Shown here piece after piece: positions 11,701-22,400 of a DNA stretch of 64,000 nucleotides. The notes under the pieces are model-generated. The model was given only the letters and a program-made list of their open reading frames with translations. It ran no database searches and was not told the origin of the DNA. The position numbers and the translations under genes are program-made. Positions within the stretch are counted from its first letter, which is position 1. The number at the start of each line of letters is the position of its first letter. The stretch comes from Paragorgia papillata. Lineage: Eukaryota > Cnidaria > Anthozoa > Scleralcyonacea > Coralliidae. The stretch lies in contig JAWNZC010000421.1 in the NCBI GenBank assembly GCA_035771165.1, positions 3,051,501 to 3,115,500 on the forward strand, written 5' to 3'.

Positions 11701-14456
11701 CCAATAGGAAAGCAGAAGTCTTTAGTGGTTACCTGGCCCATATTCTTTGATTGGGCCAGGGTACCAGGCTACTCACGAACATGCTTATAAATCTTTGTTC
11801 TCTATTTAGGTCAATGTGTTGCACGTCGATATTGGCAAGGAAGCCATGGTTCCTTGCACGTCATTTATTTCTTTACCACTTGGAGCAAACGCGTTTCCTT
11901 ATCAAGCAAGACCTGCAAGATTGTTTAATGTACCCAATCATCTTCAATCTTCTGCCGCCCTGGATTTTATCATCCAGCAGTCCAACAAGGTACTTACATT
12001 TCATCTATTTGTTAAAGAAAGGCTAATATCGTAAGTTTGTAACTAACATTTTTGTTATCCCTCTTTTTGATCTACAATTAGGTACTCCGTGCAAAACTCA
12101 TAACAGAAAATCGCGACGAGTCTGTGGTTGTTGAATTGTTTGACTTCAAAGGTGAAAGTATTAACAAACAGATGCTAGAAATAATTAGTAATGAGCACGC
12201 TACGCATGCGCAGTCTCACAACCCCGGGGTGAACGCACTGTCTAACGAGAGCCCTTCTGTACCACACGGTACAGTACAGTCTGATATCACCAACAAACAA
12301 CCATTGATGACAATGAGAACTATTCCACCACAAGATATTCTGACGGTAGATACGTCATTTACTACGTCACACGAACCGACCCCGACTGAAATTGTTGGAG
12401 CTCAGGGGAATAGGGACGGGTTTGAGAATGTCAGCCCGGCGGAAAAACCAATTGGTAAAATAACTGGAAAAGACGTGTTTCCTCGACCAAATTTAGCTAG
12501 CAATCAAAGTCAAGTTAGCCCCCAATCCGCCTGGAACCTCGGACCCAGCGGTCAAAATCAACCCAGCCCAACGTCTCCCTTGAAATTGGAGCCTAACGGT
12601 CAGAATCAAGCAGTGGGATCCAGCAGTCGGAATCAAGTCGACTCAATGTCGCCCTCGAAATTCGGACCCAGAGGTCAAAAGCAAGTTAGCCCGCAGTCTG
12701 GTTGGAAATTGGGACCTCTCAGTCAAAATCAAGGCCCACCGTCTCTTTCGGAATTGGGACCCAGCAGTCAAAAGCAGGTCAGTCCTTCGTCTCCTTCGAG
12801 ATTGGGACCCAACGGTCAAAACCAGGTCGGTCCATGGTCTTCGTCTAAATTGGGACCCAGCGGCCCAAATCAAGTCAGCAGTCGGAATCAAATCGGGCCA
12901 TGGTCTACTTTGAAATTGGGACCCAACACTCAAAATCAAGTCAGTTCAACGTTTCCATCGAAATTAGGACCGAGCAGTCAAAATCAAGTCAGTCCCCCGC
13001 TCTCGAAAGCTGGAGTTAGCAGTCAAAGTCAGGCCAGTCCCCCGCTCTCGAAAGCTGGAGTTAGCAGTCAAAGTCAGGCCAGTCCCCCGCTCTTGAAAGC
13101 TGGAGTTAGCAGTCAAAGTCAGGCCAGTCCCCCGCTCTTGAAAGCTGGAGTTAGCAGTCAAAGTCAGGCCAGTCCCCCGCTCTCGAAAGCTGGAGTTAGC
13201 AGGCAAAGTCAGGTCAGTCCACCGTCTCTCTCGAAAGTCGAACCTATCATTGAAAATCAAGTCGGCAAAACTCTTCCCTCCAAACCGGGTCCTTTCGGTA
13301 AAAGTTCACCATCACCGTTCGTTGGTGAATCAAAGACTAATAATGTTCCAAGTCAAGTCAATTCTGGTCCAAAGAAAGCAGAACTAGTTTCTAAAACGCT
13401 CACTGGAAACGCAAAAGCAAGTCAAAGTAACCCTCAAAACCAAACTAGTCCTTTTACATTGAAACAAGAAAGCCTTTCTCAATCATCTTCGCTCACCTTT
13501 GCTAAACCAAGTCGGAATAATCCTCCAAACCAAGCCAGTCCTTTCTTGTTGAAACAGGGAACACCTGAGACTCCTACGGTTGCCAGTACTTTCTTGTTGA
13601 AACAGGGAACACCTGAGACTCCGCATACGGTTGCCACTAGTTCTCCTAATTCAACGACAAAGGCCTCGACCGTCTTGAATCGTGTCGAAGGCTCGAAAGG
13701 TTTTGTCAAATCCAAGCAAAAAAATACGAAAAACTCGAAGCCTTCTCACGATGAAAAACCAGCGAACGAGAAGCAAGTGCCGAAGGACTTAAAACCAGTT
13801 GAACATTTAACGTGTGGTGGCAAGAAGTTTGCACTTCCTATTCCTACTAATGCACAGAAGAGTGTAGATGGCTCTGCTAAGGGCGGCAGAGACAAAGCTT
13901 TAGCCAAAAAGGTGATCGGTAATTACGATGAGTTGAAGAAGAAGATTGAGGAACAAGAGCGGATATTGTCACGACCTGCGTCAGAACAACGACGACAGCT
14001 GGTTCAGCAGAAGATAAAGGAGAAATTAGAAGTTCAAGTTAGGTGAGTGTTTTAATCGACACCATAATCATGAATTCTCGATGAAAAGATATGCTGGTGC
14101 GCGTGAGTTTGATGTAACATCGGCTCAAATAACATTACTTTAACTACATTTCGTATGCAAACACTACCACTATGACTATATAGGAATTTGCAACCACAGC
14201 TCAATTAATATAATTTATGTAATTATTTATAATTAATTTTTATAATTATATAATTTTACAAGTAATTAATTAATTAATTAATTAATCAAAAATATTCTAT
14301 ACATGGTGTATTAAACACAAGCTTTATGCCAATCTTTTTCTATTTTGCGTTTTCAGGATTAAGAAGTTAGAGAATGCTGTATTCTCATTACAGAATGAAA
14401 TCCAAACATTAAATTTAGAAAAAGACAGCCTGGAGAAACAACTGGATGAGAAGTGA
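2724..14456 (+). CDS. LOTUS-RRM-RRM-Tudor-Tudor protein, 15 exons
   Basis: Exons: 2724-3227, 4144-4220, 5518-5914, 6145-6206, 6915-7087, 7182-7289, 7404-7561, 8243-8373, 8724-8878, 9261-9382, 9882-10097, 10573-10677, 11810-11989, 12082-14042, 14357-14456. They sum to 4449 nt (1482 residues plus TGA) in continuous phase. Domains: LOTUS/OST-HTH (about 12-90); RRM1 (about 153-225, ending KIGFVRYALKQEA); RRM2 (about 310-385, YSIVKFKTRNEAMNAL); acidic KDEM-rich linker; Tudor with IDYGN at 555-559; a second Tudor-like module (about 660-830, VVVELFDFKGESI); a Ser/Gln/Pro-rich disordered stretch with repeats (about 840-1400); C-terminal coiled coil. LOTUS and Tudor domains are typical of germ-granule/piRNA proteins (TDRD5, TDRD7), and RRM plus Tudor occurs in TDRD10. 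I do not know a named protein with all four. MAAAV was chosen as start because it directly precedes the LOTUS domain; an upstream in-frame ATG at 2640 is possible. Confidence 0.88.
3897..4048. mobile_element. Foldback element in intron 1 of LOTUS/Tudor gene
   Basis: Arms of about 44 bp: 3897-3940 (GGTTTCACAATAACAGCCAC, then AAGTAGGGCAAACA) matches the reverse complement of 4004-4048. The spacer is about 60 bp and noncoding. No target duplication was identified. Confidence 0.75.
4226..4347. mobile_element. Small inverted repeat between 14-bp direct repeats
   Basis: The core 4242-4333 pairs CCTCCTTTGCAGATGTTCTT with its near reverse complement ending GAACATCTGCGAAGGAGG. It is bounded by the direct repeat CTAGGTTGAGGATA at 4226-4239 and 4334-4347. 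It begins a few bases after the exon 2 splice donor (4221) of the LOTUS/Tudor gene. Confidence 0.6.
4390..4797. mobile_element. hAT-type MITE with 8-bp target duplication
   Basis: A 408-bp element bounded by TAGTGATGGATCC and its near reverse complement GTAAATCCATCACTG. Perfect 8-bp target duplications ATTAGGGT flank it (4382-4389 and 4798-4805). The 8-bp duplication and CAGTG-like ends are hallmarks of hAT transposons; there is no transposase. It includes a short G run near 4420. It sits in intron 2 of the LOTUS/Tudor gene. Confidence 0.85.
6281..6862. repeat. (TTCC)n array splitting the RRM2 coding region
   Basis: About 580 bp of TTCC tetranucleotides with interspersed TTTGC, CTTT and CCTCC variants fills most of the intron between exons 4 and 5 (6207-6914). 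The long polar open frames across it on both strands are artefacts of the repeat. Confidence 0.97.
7631..8106 (+). mobile_element. SINE with 5S-rRNA-like internal promoter
   Basis: The block 7683-7737 closely matches the internal control region of animal 5S rRNA: TTAAGCCCGG, then GTTAGTACTTGGATGGGTGA at 7702-7721, then CTGGGAATA. The flanks do not match 5S, and a non-5S body of roughly 370 bp follows with no coding capacity, so this is a 5S-promoted (SINE3-like) retroelement rather than a 5S gene. The segment before it (7636-7675) is also GC-rich and structured. Exact ends and target duplications were not determined. It lies in intron 7 of the LOTUS/Tudor gene. Confidence 0.75.
8396..8685. 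repeat. Degenerate (TTCC)n array in intron 8
   Basis: TTCC/CTCC/TTTC repeats fill the intron between exons 8 and 9 of the LOTUS/Tudor gene, starting about 22 bp after the donor and ending about 38 bp before the acceptor. It is less regular than the array at 6281. Confidence 0.95.
8889..9180. repeat. Tandem repeat of about 130 bp, two copies plus a partial third
   Basis: Units beginning CATTCCTGCCTGAG start near 8892, 9021 and 9150. The first two are almost identical and include TTTACTCTGCCTAACACCAG. The unit belongs to a dispersed family with diverged members near 24287, 29371, 36391, 46316 and 54279. Confidence 0.85.
10160..10520. mobile_element. Foldback MITE, family shared with 25830
   Basis: The inverted repeat AATAGATTCCATTTTTGTC ... 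AAAAATGGAATCTATTTG (10167-10245) encloses CTCTGTGCATCTATGACTGAAC. The same cores, plus a downstream block with TTTGACGTGATCCATGACC, recur at 25830-26160 upstream of the first AGMAT gene. Noncoding; the right boundary is approximate. Confidence 0.65.
10736..11208. mobile_element. Long palindromic MITE, about 470 bp
   Basis: The left arm beginning ATTGGCAACAAAAATTAAG and running to about 10910 (GGGGTAAAATATTTTC) reappears as its reverse complement from about 11025 to 11208 (ending TTAATTTTTGTTGCCAAT). Arms of about 180 bp surround a spacer of about 110 bp. It lies in intron 12 of the LOTUS/Tudor gene. Confidence 0.85.
11565..11773. mobile_element. Foldback element with GTACCCTGGCCCAAT arms
   Basis: TAGCCTGGTACCCTGGCCCA at the left is matched by TGGGCCAGGGTACCAGGCTA at the right. 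The next arm segment (ATATGGGCCAGGTAACCACT) also pairs with its counterpart near 11725-11745. Noncoding, just upstream of exon 13 of the LOTUS/Tudor gene. Confidence 0.8.
13001..13225 (+). repeat. 45-bp tandem repeats inside coding exon 14
   Basis: Five consecutive 45-bp units begin TCTCGAAAGC or TCTTGAAAGC at 13001, 13046, 13091, 13136 and 13181. Each encodes a 15-residue unit AGVSSQSQASPPLSK with small changes. They lie in a wider region of older Ser-Gln-Asn-Gln-Val/Pro repeats in the disordered part of the LOTUS/Tudor protein. The period is a multiple of three, so copy number can change without frameshift. Confidence 0.95.
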
Positions 14457-15963
14457 CTTAGGTGTGAATCCTGTATGAATGGAGAAGGGCATTTCTGTTG
14501 TGTGGGTAGCGAGGTCATTCGTCTACACCATTCGTCTAGAACCACCGTTCTGTGTTGGAACGTTGGAACTTGTCTTTAAGACAAAATACACTGGTTCCAC
14601 TTTGTTGTGTACACGCAGTTTTAAATTTTTGCCTTCCTAATGTTCTTGCCCTTCAATTCTTGGTGACTAAAAGTTTCCACTGACTTTAAAAGAATTTCCG
14701 ATGTATTTTTAATCTACAACAATTTTGGCGTGTGCGGCTGTTGTTGTTCCTGTAGTTGTTGTTACCACAAAACACTTGTTAAAAAAATAACTGAAGCGTT
14801 AACTTCATTACGGTGCCGTCAGCGCTTTATATTCAATAGACACGGCGCTGTCTTTTAGGACTGGGTCCAATACTGTGGTTTCTGTCCCGTTCCTAGGCGT
14901 CTAGGGGAGAGGCGAATACGAGAATGTCGCGCGAAGTGGCTGATGGGAAGATAGCACGCGAACCAATCCCATCACTCTTTGCGCGCTACCTCTTCCTTTC
15001 GTGCCTGCATGGGTACGAGGTGTGGTCTACTGTTGACCGCAAGTTGTGTATATAGTTATTCAAGCTAAAAGAACTGCAAAACAGCTTTGAATAATAGCGT
15101 ATATAGTACTAAACATTTCTAGTTTGTAGCTTGTGTAAAACACGTGAACTTTGCGTGTGAAACAATGATGTTATTGGTTCATTTTTAATACCAGGTACAG
15201 ATCAATCAATCTATTAATAAAATGTTACCACCAATAACGAACAAGAATGTTAAAAGCATATACACAAGCGGCAAGGCCAGTTTATTCACATATTAATTTA
15301 ACTCTCTTAAAATCCATTACCCTGTCACAGATGCGTTGCCGTTGAACAGAAAAACGGTTTCTTAAGCATTATATTTTCTGAATTTAATATATTACATCGA
15401 TAACTTCGCGATCCTCCCAACGGGATATACTCTTGTCTTTTCGTCAGACTTTTCTTGTGGTTTCTCGTCGAGACGTCGACAAACAATGCCTCTTGACTCG
15501 TCTACAGAAAAGCTTCTTGAGCTGTATATTATAGTGAATGTTGAGCTGTATATTAAGGCCTGGCCAAACGCTTTCAACATCGTTCAACATTGTTGAATTC
15601 AAGATTTTATTCAACATGTTGAAAGCGTTTGGTAACCCCTGTTGAATGACGTTCAACATTTCTATTGTTTTCAAAATGTTGAAAGGTGTTGAACGCATTT
15701 GGCCACATTTCATTCAACTTTGTTGAACAGAGACATGCGCCATGCGGGATATTGTCGATTCCAGCTTTTGTGGTAGCCCGCGTTCAATTAATTGTCATTC
15801 ATAAATGTTGAACGATGTTGAATTCATTTGGCCACTCGTGCTTTCAACATTATTCAACATCGTTCAACAATGTTGAATGATGTTGAATGCGATGTTGAAA
15901 GCGTTTGGCCAGACCTTTATAGTGAAACATACGCTGCGTCATTCTGCTCTTCTTTCTCTACGG
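14457..15963. other. Convergent intergenic region, LOTUS/Tudor gene to WDR93
   Basis: This holds the 3' untranslated regions of two genes that end toward each other. A candidate AATAAA for the plus-strand gene is at 15216-15221. A GC-rich, partly self-complementary stretch lies near 14890-15010, and a foldback element occupies 15555-15917. No coding region is supported. Confidence 0.65.
15555..15917. mobile_element. Foldback element with TTCAACATTGTTGAA sub-repeats
   Basis: Ends AAGGCCTGGCCAAACGCTTT and AAAGCGTTTGGCCAGACCTT are near-perfect inverted repeats. The interior is full of short palindromes on TTCAACAT and ATGTTGAA, and the unit GTTGAAAGCGTTTGG is repeated. It has no coding capacity. 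It may supply the minus-strand AATAAA at 15606-15611 to WDR93; that is inference. Confidence 0.8.
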
Positions 15964-16433
15964 CTACGCCTCGACAGCGCTGCTCAACCATGTTGATCCT
16001 CGTAAAGTCTGTGTTTTCTTCATTCGTTTAAGTTCAGCTTCGAACTGACGCCATCTTGTCGAACGATATCTTCGTCGCTTCTCTTCAGTCCGGATTCTAA
16101 GATAAAGTCGCAAGAAAAATAAAATAATGTTCCCAATGTATAAAGTTAGTGATGTTTACAAAGATCGTAATTCATTGTACCTCTCTTTTTCCATTTCTTC
16201 AATATGTTTATCAAAGCCAGTTTTCTGTACACTAGTTTGAGTTTGAGCTTGAGCCATTTCTTCGTAGTAACACTTGAGGACAGGAAAGGTCTCGATATTC
16301 ATTGTAAAAACTGAAACGCTCTATACGAGAAGAAAATTGAATACATTACATTAATTGTCTAACGGCCTGTCAATCTGTGTGCGTATGTCTGTCTGTCTGT
16401 CTGTCTGTGTCTGTTTGTTTGTTTGTCTGTCTC

Positions 16434-16470
<37 letters not shown>

Positions 16471-19400
16471 ATCACTTACTTCTGGAACTATTTCTTCTTC
16501 ATACTCATCCTTTTGACCACCTAACAAAGAACAACCACGGCATGCAGTTACTTTGTTGTAAGTCGTCTAAAATTTCACCATACTTGGAACTGAATGCAGG
16601 CTACTAAAGCCGTAAGTTCTCTCTCAGTTTTCTCACCTTTTATATAAAGCATGGATGTGTCATGCGCGTAGCAAAATCCTTCCAACATTATCAGTGGCTT
16701 GATGAGACCAATGTGGCATTTGGGTGTGTTTGTAAACATATCTAGTATGGTTATATTACCAGAACTTCTTTGAACAACTACCTGTAGTTGAAGAAAGGTT
16801 AACTTGCAGGATAAATTGTGGTCTGTGGAGTCTCCTACAGACAGGGGACGAACCCCCGTCCCTACCCTACCCTACTCTACTCTACTCTAACTCCACTCTA
16901 ACTCCACTCGACTCTACCCTACCCTACCCTACCCTACTCTACTGTACTCTACTGTACTGTACTCAACTCTACTCTACTCTACTCCACTCCACTCCACTCC
17001 ACCCTACCCTACCCTACCCTACCCTACCCTACCCTACTCTACCCTACCCTACCCTACTCTACTCTACTCTACTCTACTCTACCCTACTCTACTCTACTCT
17101 ACCCTACTCTACTCTACTCTACTCTACTCTACTCTACCCTACCCTACTCTACTGTACCCTACCCTACTCTACTCTACTCTACTCTACCCTACTCTACTCT
17201 ACTCTACCCTACCCTACCCTACCCTACCCTACCCTACCCTACCCTACCCTACCCCACTCCACTCCACCCCACCCCACCCCACTCCACTCCACTCCACTCC
17301 ACTCTACTCTACTCTACTCTACTCCCGTTTATACTTACCAGTTTAGGTAAATTAGGAAGATGAATGACCTGAACGACTGGGTCCTTAATCTTGAAAGAAC
17401 TGCAAGAGATTAATTGATTGATTACAAAATTATCTATTTAAGAATCGAATGAGACGAAGATTGTTGCTTGTGCGTACCTTGAAGGAACGTTTTTAACAGT
17501 TGTTTGACCATCATGACCATACTGCAACATGTCAAGACCGCCGTTTGCAGAACAAACTAACAAATTCGTTGACGCCAGCGAGCTTTCTCGATTGCTCTTA
17601 TCTTTATCTATTGCTGGTTTAATAGTGGGTAGGAAATGCAATGAAGTAATACCACCACTAGTTGTTAGATTCATAACATATAATGGTACACCTTTGAAGA
17701 GAAAAGAAATAAATATTCATTTATTTCAATAACTCAACCGTGCTATTTAAATATTAATAAACCTAAAACAAAGGATGTGCACGGTGTAAAGCCCTAATCA
17801 AACGAGAACGCAAGTCATCGCAAGTTGGCAGTCAGAATTTCTGTGGCGGTCGTTTGAACACCCAAATTAACAAAATAAAGGCTTCATGAGTGTTTTAAAC
17901 AAGTTTTAACTTTGTCACGGTACATGATATTTTCGGGAAACTATTCAGAGCGGCTGGCTGAGATAGCGTGACTGCCAACTTGCGATGACTTGCGTTCTCG
18001 TTTGATTCGGGCTTAAGGTACGGTTCAACATAAAATCACAGCTCATTATAGGCGCTTTGAAGTTTGCCGAGTTTCCAGACCATATCTCTATTGACTATGG
18101 ATGTATATACCTCGTAACTTATCCCACGTGACAATGTTATTGTTTTCCAAACCAAAGGCTATGATTGTTTTACAAACACTAACATTACTGACCAAAATTC
18201 TGGAAGAGTTTGTCAAGACGAAATCTGGTTTTCGCTCAACATCTAAAAAATACAGAAATGTCATGTTAACCACGCACAGGTCTCACATTCTCTCTAGCTT
18301 TGCTATAAAGGACTTCAAACATTCAGCACAAGCTTCATCTGACGGCTTTGATGAAACTTTACGTACCTTTGGTTGTTTTTACAAGTGAAAACATAAATCC
18401 ATGACAGTCTTCAGACCAATGTATTACAATGCTGTTTACCTGGTCTAAGAAGAATAGTAATACAAGACATGAACGTTGAAGTGTACCGTACCATACCATA
18501 GCTGCATAACCTTACTTCACCGTACCATACCATACTAAACCAAACCATACCATACTAGACCAGACCATACTAGACCATACCATACTAGACCATACCATAC
18601 TAAACCATACCATACTAGACCATACCATACTAGACCATACCATACTAGACCATACCATACCATACTAGACCATACTATACCATACCAGACCATACCATAC
18701 TAGACCATACCATACTAGACCATACCATACTAGACCATACCATACTAGACCATACCATACTAGACCATACCATACTAGACCATACTATACCATACCAGAC
18801 CATACCATACTATACTAGACCATACCATACTAGACCATACCATACTAGACCATACTATACCATACTAGACCATACCATACTAGACCATACCATACTAGAC
18901 CATACCATACCATACTAGACCATACCATACCATACTAGACCATACCATACTAGACTAGACCATACCATACTAGACCATACTATACCATACTAGACCATAC
19001 CATACTAGACCATACTATACCATACTAGACCATACCATACTAGACCATACCATACCATACTGAACCATACCATACAAATAATGAAATATTGTGATGTGAT
19101 TTATCAAACCTGGTGCATTTTCAAATCCAGCAGGAATGAATCTTCCAGGAGTCAAGAAATGCAATGTTGGTATCCTAAAGTTAAATGAACTTATTAGATG
19201 AACCCTGTACAATTCTTCTAAGATCCTATCAAGACCCTATAAGAACCTGCATGATCCTATCAAGATCCTGTAGGAACCTGCATGATCCTGCCATGATCCT
19301 ATCAAGATCCTTAAGATCCTACATGATCCTGCTAAGATTGTATCAGGATCCTTAAGATCCTACATGATCCTGCCAAGATCCTATATGATCCTGCTAAGAT

Positions 19401-22400
19401 CCTATCAGGATCCTTAAGATCCTACATGATCCTGCTAAGATCCTATCAGGATCTTTAAGATCAATAGGATCCTGCCACGATCCTGTGAGGATATTAGGGA
19501 ATCTACTCCAGTAACTCATATTACAATGCATTCAATTTTTAAATTTCTGTACCTGTTAGAACTATCCTCTTCCTTATCAGGTAGATACTCCAGACACTGC
19601 TCATGATGGTGCTTAAATATTGCATAACTGTGATCAAAATATTGCTGAAGAAGAACATGATTTTCACCAGTGCCAATAATATTGCTCTCAGGATCAATTA
19701 CTTTAAGAGCTGATGAAGCACTGCCAGCTGGATTAGGAGTGGGTTCCATTGGTGAGCATATTTTTAGTAATAAGGTTGGTTTACTAAATGATGTTTCACT
19801 AACAAAACCAATATTTGTGCCATCCTGTGCAGGAGAGCTCGGTCTGGAGTTGACACACTCATTCTAAACATATATATATATTACATATATATATTATAAC
19901 ATATATTGTACTGTACTGTACCCTGCTGTGCTCTGCTGCACTATATTGTACTGTATTGTACTGTACTCTGCTGTACTATATTGTACTGTACTGTACCCTG
20001 CTGTGCTGTACTATATTGTACTGTACTGCACTGTACCCTGCTGTGCTGTATTGTACTGTATTGTGCTGTACTGCACTATATTGTACTGGGCTGTACTGCA
20101 TTGTACTTTTATACATACTGTACTGTACTTCACTGGACTATAATGTACTATATATTGTACTGTACTGACAGACTATACTGTAGTTGTACTGTACTATATT
20201 GTACTGTACTGCACTAGACTATAATGTAGTTGTACTGTACTATACTGTACTGCATTGTACTATATTGTATGGCACTGTACTGCATTGTACTATATTGTAT
20301 GGCACTGCACTATACTGTACTACATGATTCTGTATTGTATTGTATTGTATTGTACTATAACTACATACTTCTGAATCGGATGAATCATTTTCTGGAGGTT
20401 TTGACGTCTCTTCATCTTTTGTCAACGGTTCCTAAAATAATAATCAACAAAAAATGTCTTTCTGCTTGGACTGATATCATAGGAGCAATATGGGATTGGA
20501 GAGCCTTGCCCTCTTCCCATCAGCCCCTTCACACAACGCATTCCTCCCCAAAAAAGATGCCAGTGTGAGGCAGCTGATATCAAACAGGGAATATGTTGAC
20601 TTCACTTATTTGAAAAGACCAAAGTCACCATTATTTCTCACTCATACCTGATCTAGTCGTTTCTCTGCTTTCTTATCAGCAATATTTATTTCATTAACCC
20701 AGAACTCTTTTGGTACTTTATAAATATCCACCCAACTAGACTTTAATGGAACTACAAAAAGAAAAACTACCAGTAATAAAGGATTTCTTGTGAGTAATTT
20801 GAAAGGCCAACATATATATATATATATATATATATACATCAGGTTTGCGACACGGAAGCCGTACACTACAGTGCTCAATACAGAACTGTAGAGCGTTCAT
20901 ATAAATACAAATTAATTAATTAAATTAGTTAAATATAAAATATAATTAATTAAATTATATATATATATATATATATATTCAAACAAACAAAGTGTTGTTT
21001 GCGAAATGTTGAAAAGTGCTCAATACCGTAAAGACAGAGCGAATATACTATAAGTGGGCTTACCGCAAATGTTGATGGTCGCTACTGTCAGTTTCACACT
21101 GGGCAATCTTCAGGCGGTTGAAGATTTTCGATTCGGCGCTGTCTTAAATAGGTTGTATATATATATGTATATATTGAATGATCTAAATGGCTACCATACA
21201 GTCCATACTTTATTTTGAACTTACTTTTCCAGCCAACAGCAATATAATTTCCATCAAAAGATATTTGAATGTACATTGCAGCTGAGTTTTTAAGACCTGA
21301 TTCTTCATTGAAAACTCTCACCAGATGAAGGCGTTCATTAGATAAGACAAATATTGCTGCTGAACCTGTGATGGGTTACCGTAGGTGGAAGATAATTAGT
21401 AATTAAGTAAACTTACAATGATATTACTTTCAATTTACTGAACTATTTTGTAAATTTCTTTGGTGGCATCAGTATCATGCCATCAATGATTGAATTTTAT
21501 GGTAGTGATGGTGGTGGTGATGATGGTGTTGGTGGTGTGGTAATGGTGATGATGATCATGATGGTGATATTGATGATGATGGTATTGATGATGATGATCA
21601 TGATGGTGATATTGATGATGATGATATTGATGATCATGATCATGATGGTGATATTGATGATGATGATATTGATGATGATGATGATGGTGATATTGATGAT
21701 GATGATATTGGTGATGATGGTGATATTGATGATGATCATGATGGTGATATTGATGATGATCATGATGGTGATACTGATGATGGTGATATTGATGAAGATG
21801 ATGATGATCATGATGGTGATATTGATGATGGTGATATTGATGATGATGATGATCATGATGGTGATATTGATGAAGATGATGATGATCATGATGGTGATAT
21901 TGATGATGGTGATATTGATGATGATGATGATCATGATGGTGATATTGATGATGATGATATTGATGATGATGATATTGATGATGGTGATATTGATGATGAT
22001 GATCAATGATGGTGATCATGATGATGGTGATGATGATTAGGATGATAGCAATGATCATGATATTGATGATGATCAATGATGGTGATGATTATGATGGCAA
22101 TGATGGTGGTGATGATGATCATGATGGTGATATTGATGATGATGATGATGGCAATCAATGATGATGTATCAAACCTTAATTAGATGTCCCAAACTTTTGT
22201 AAGAGCTTATATGCTTGAAACAAATCATATTTTCACATTATTAACTAAACCAAAACTAACCATTGTCCATCAAAGTGCAAACAAAATGTTTACTTGCTTC
22301 CAAACAACATGAAGACACAGACAACATATTAAGTCCTTGTAGCTCCTCATTACTAGCAACAAGAGAAGCTGTATCACTATCAACAGCATGAACTACTCCA

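Noticed and set aside
14886..15010. Another foldback element near CGCGCGAAGTGGCTGATGGGA
   Set aside because: Pairing between halves is only partial and the ends could not be defined.
16530..16620. An extra WDR93 exon between exons 11 and 12
   Set aside because: In the required phase it hits a stop after nine codons; exons 11 and 12 join directly in phase.
21477..22076. Open frames of 160-200 residues of Met/Ile/Val or His repeats
   Set aside because: Translation of the GATGGTGAT array in WDR93 intron 1; no domain, no start context, and present in several frames at once.
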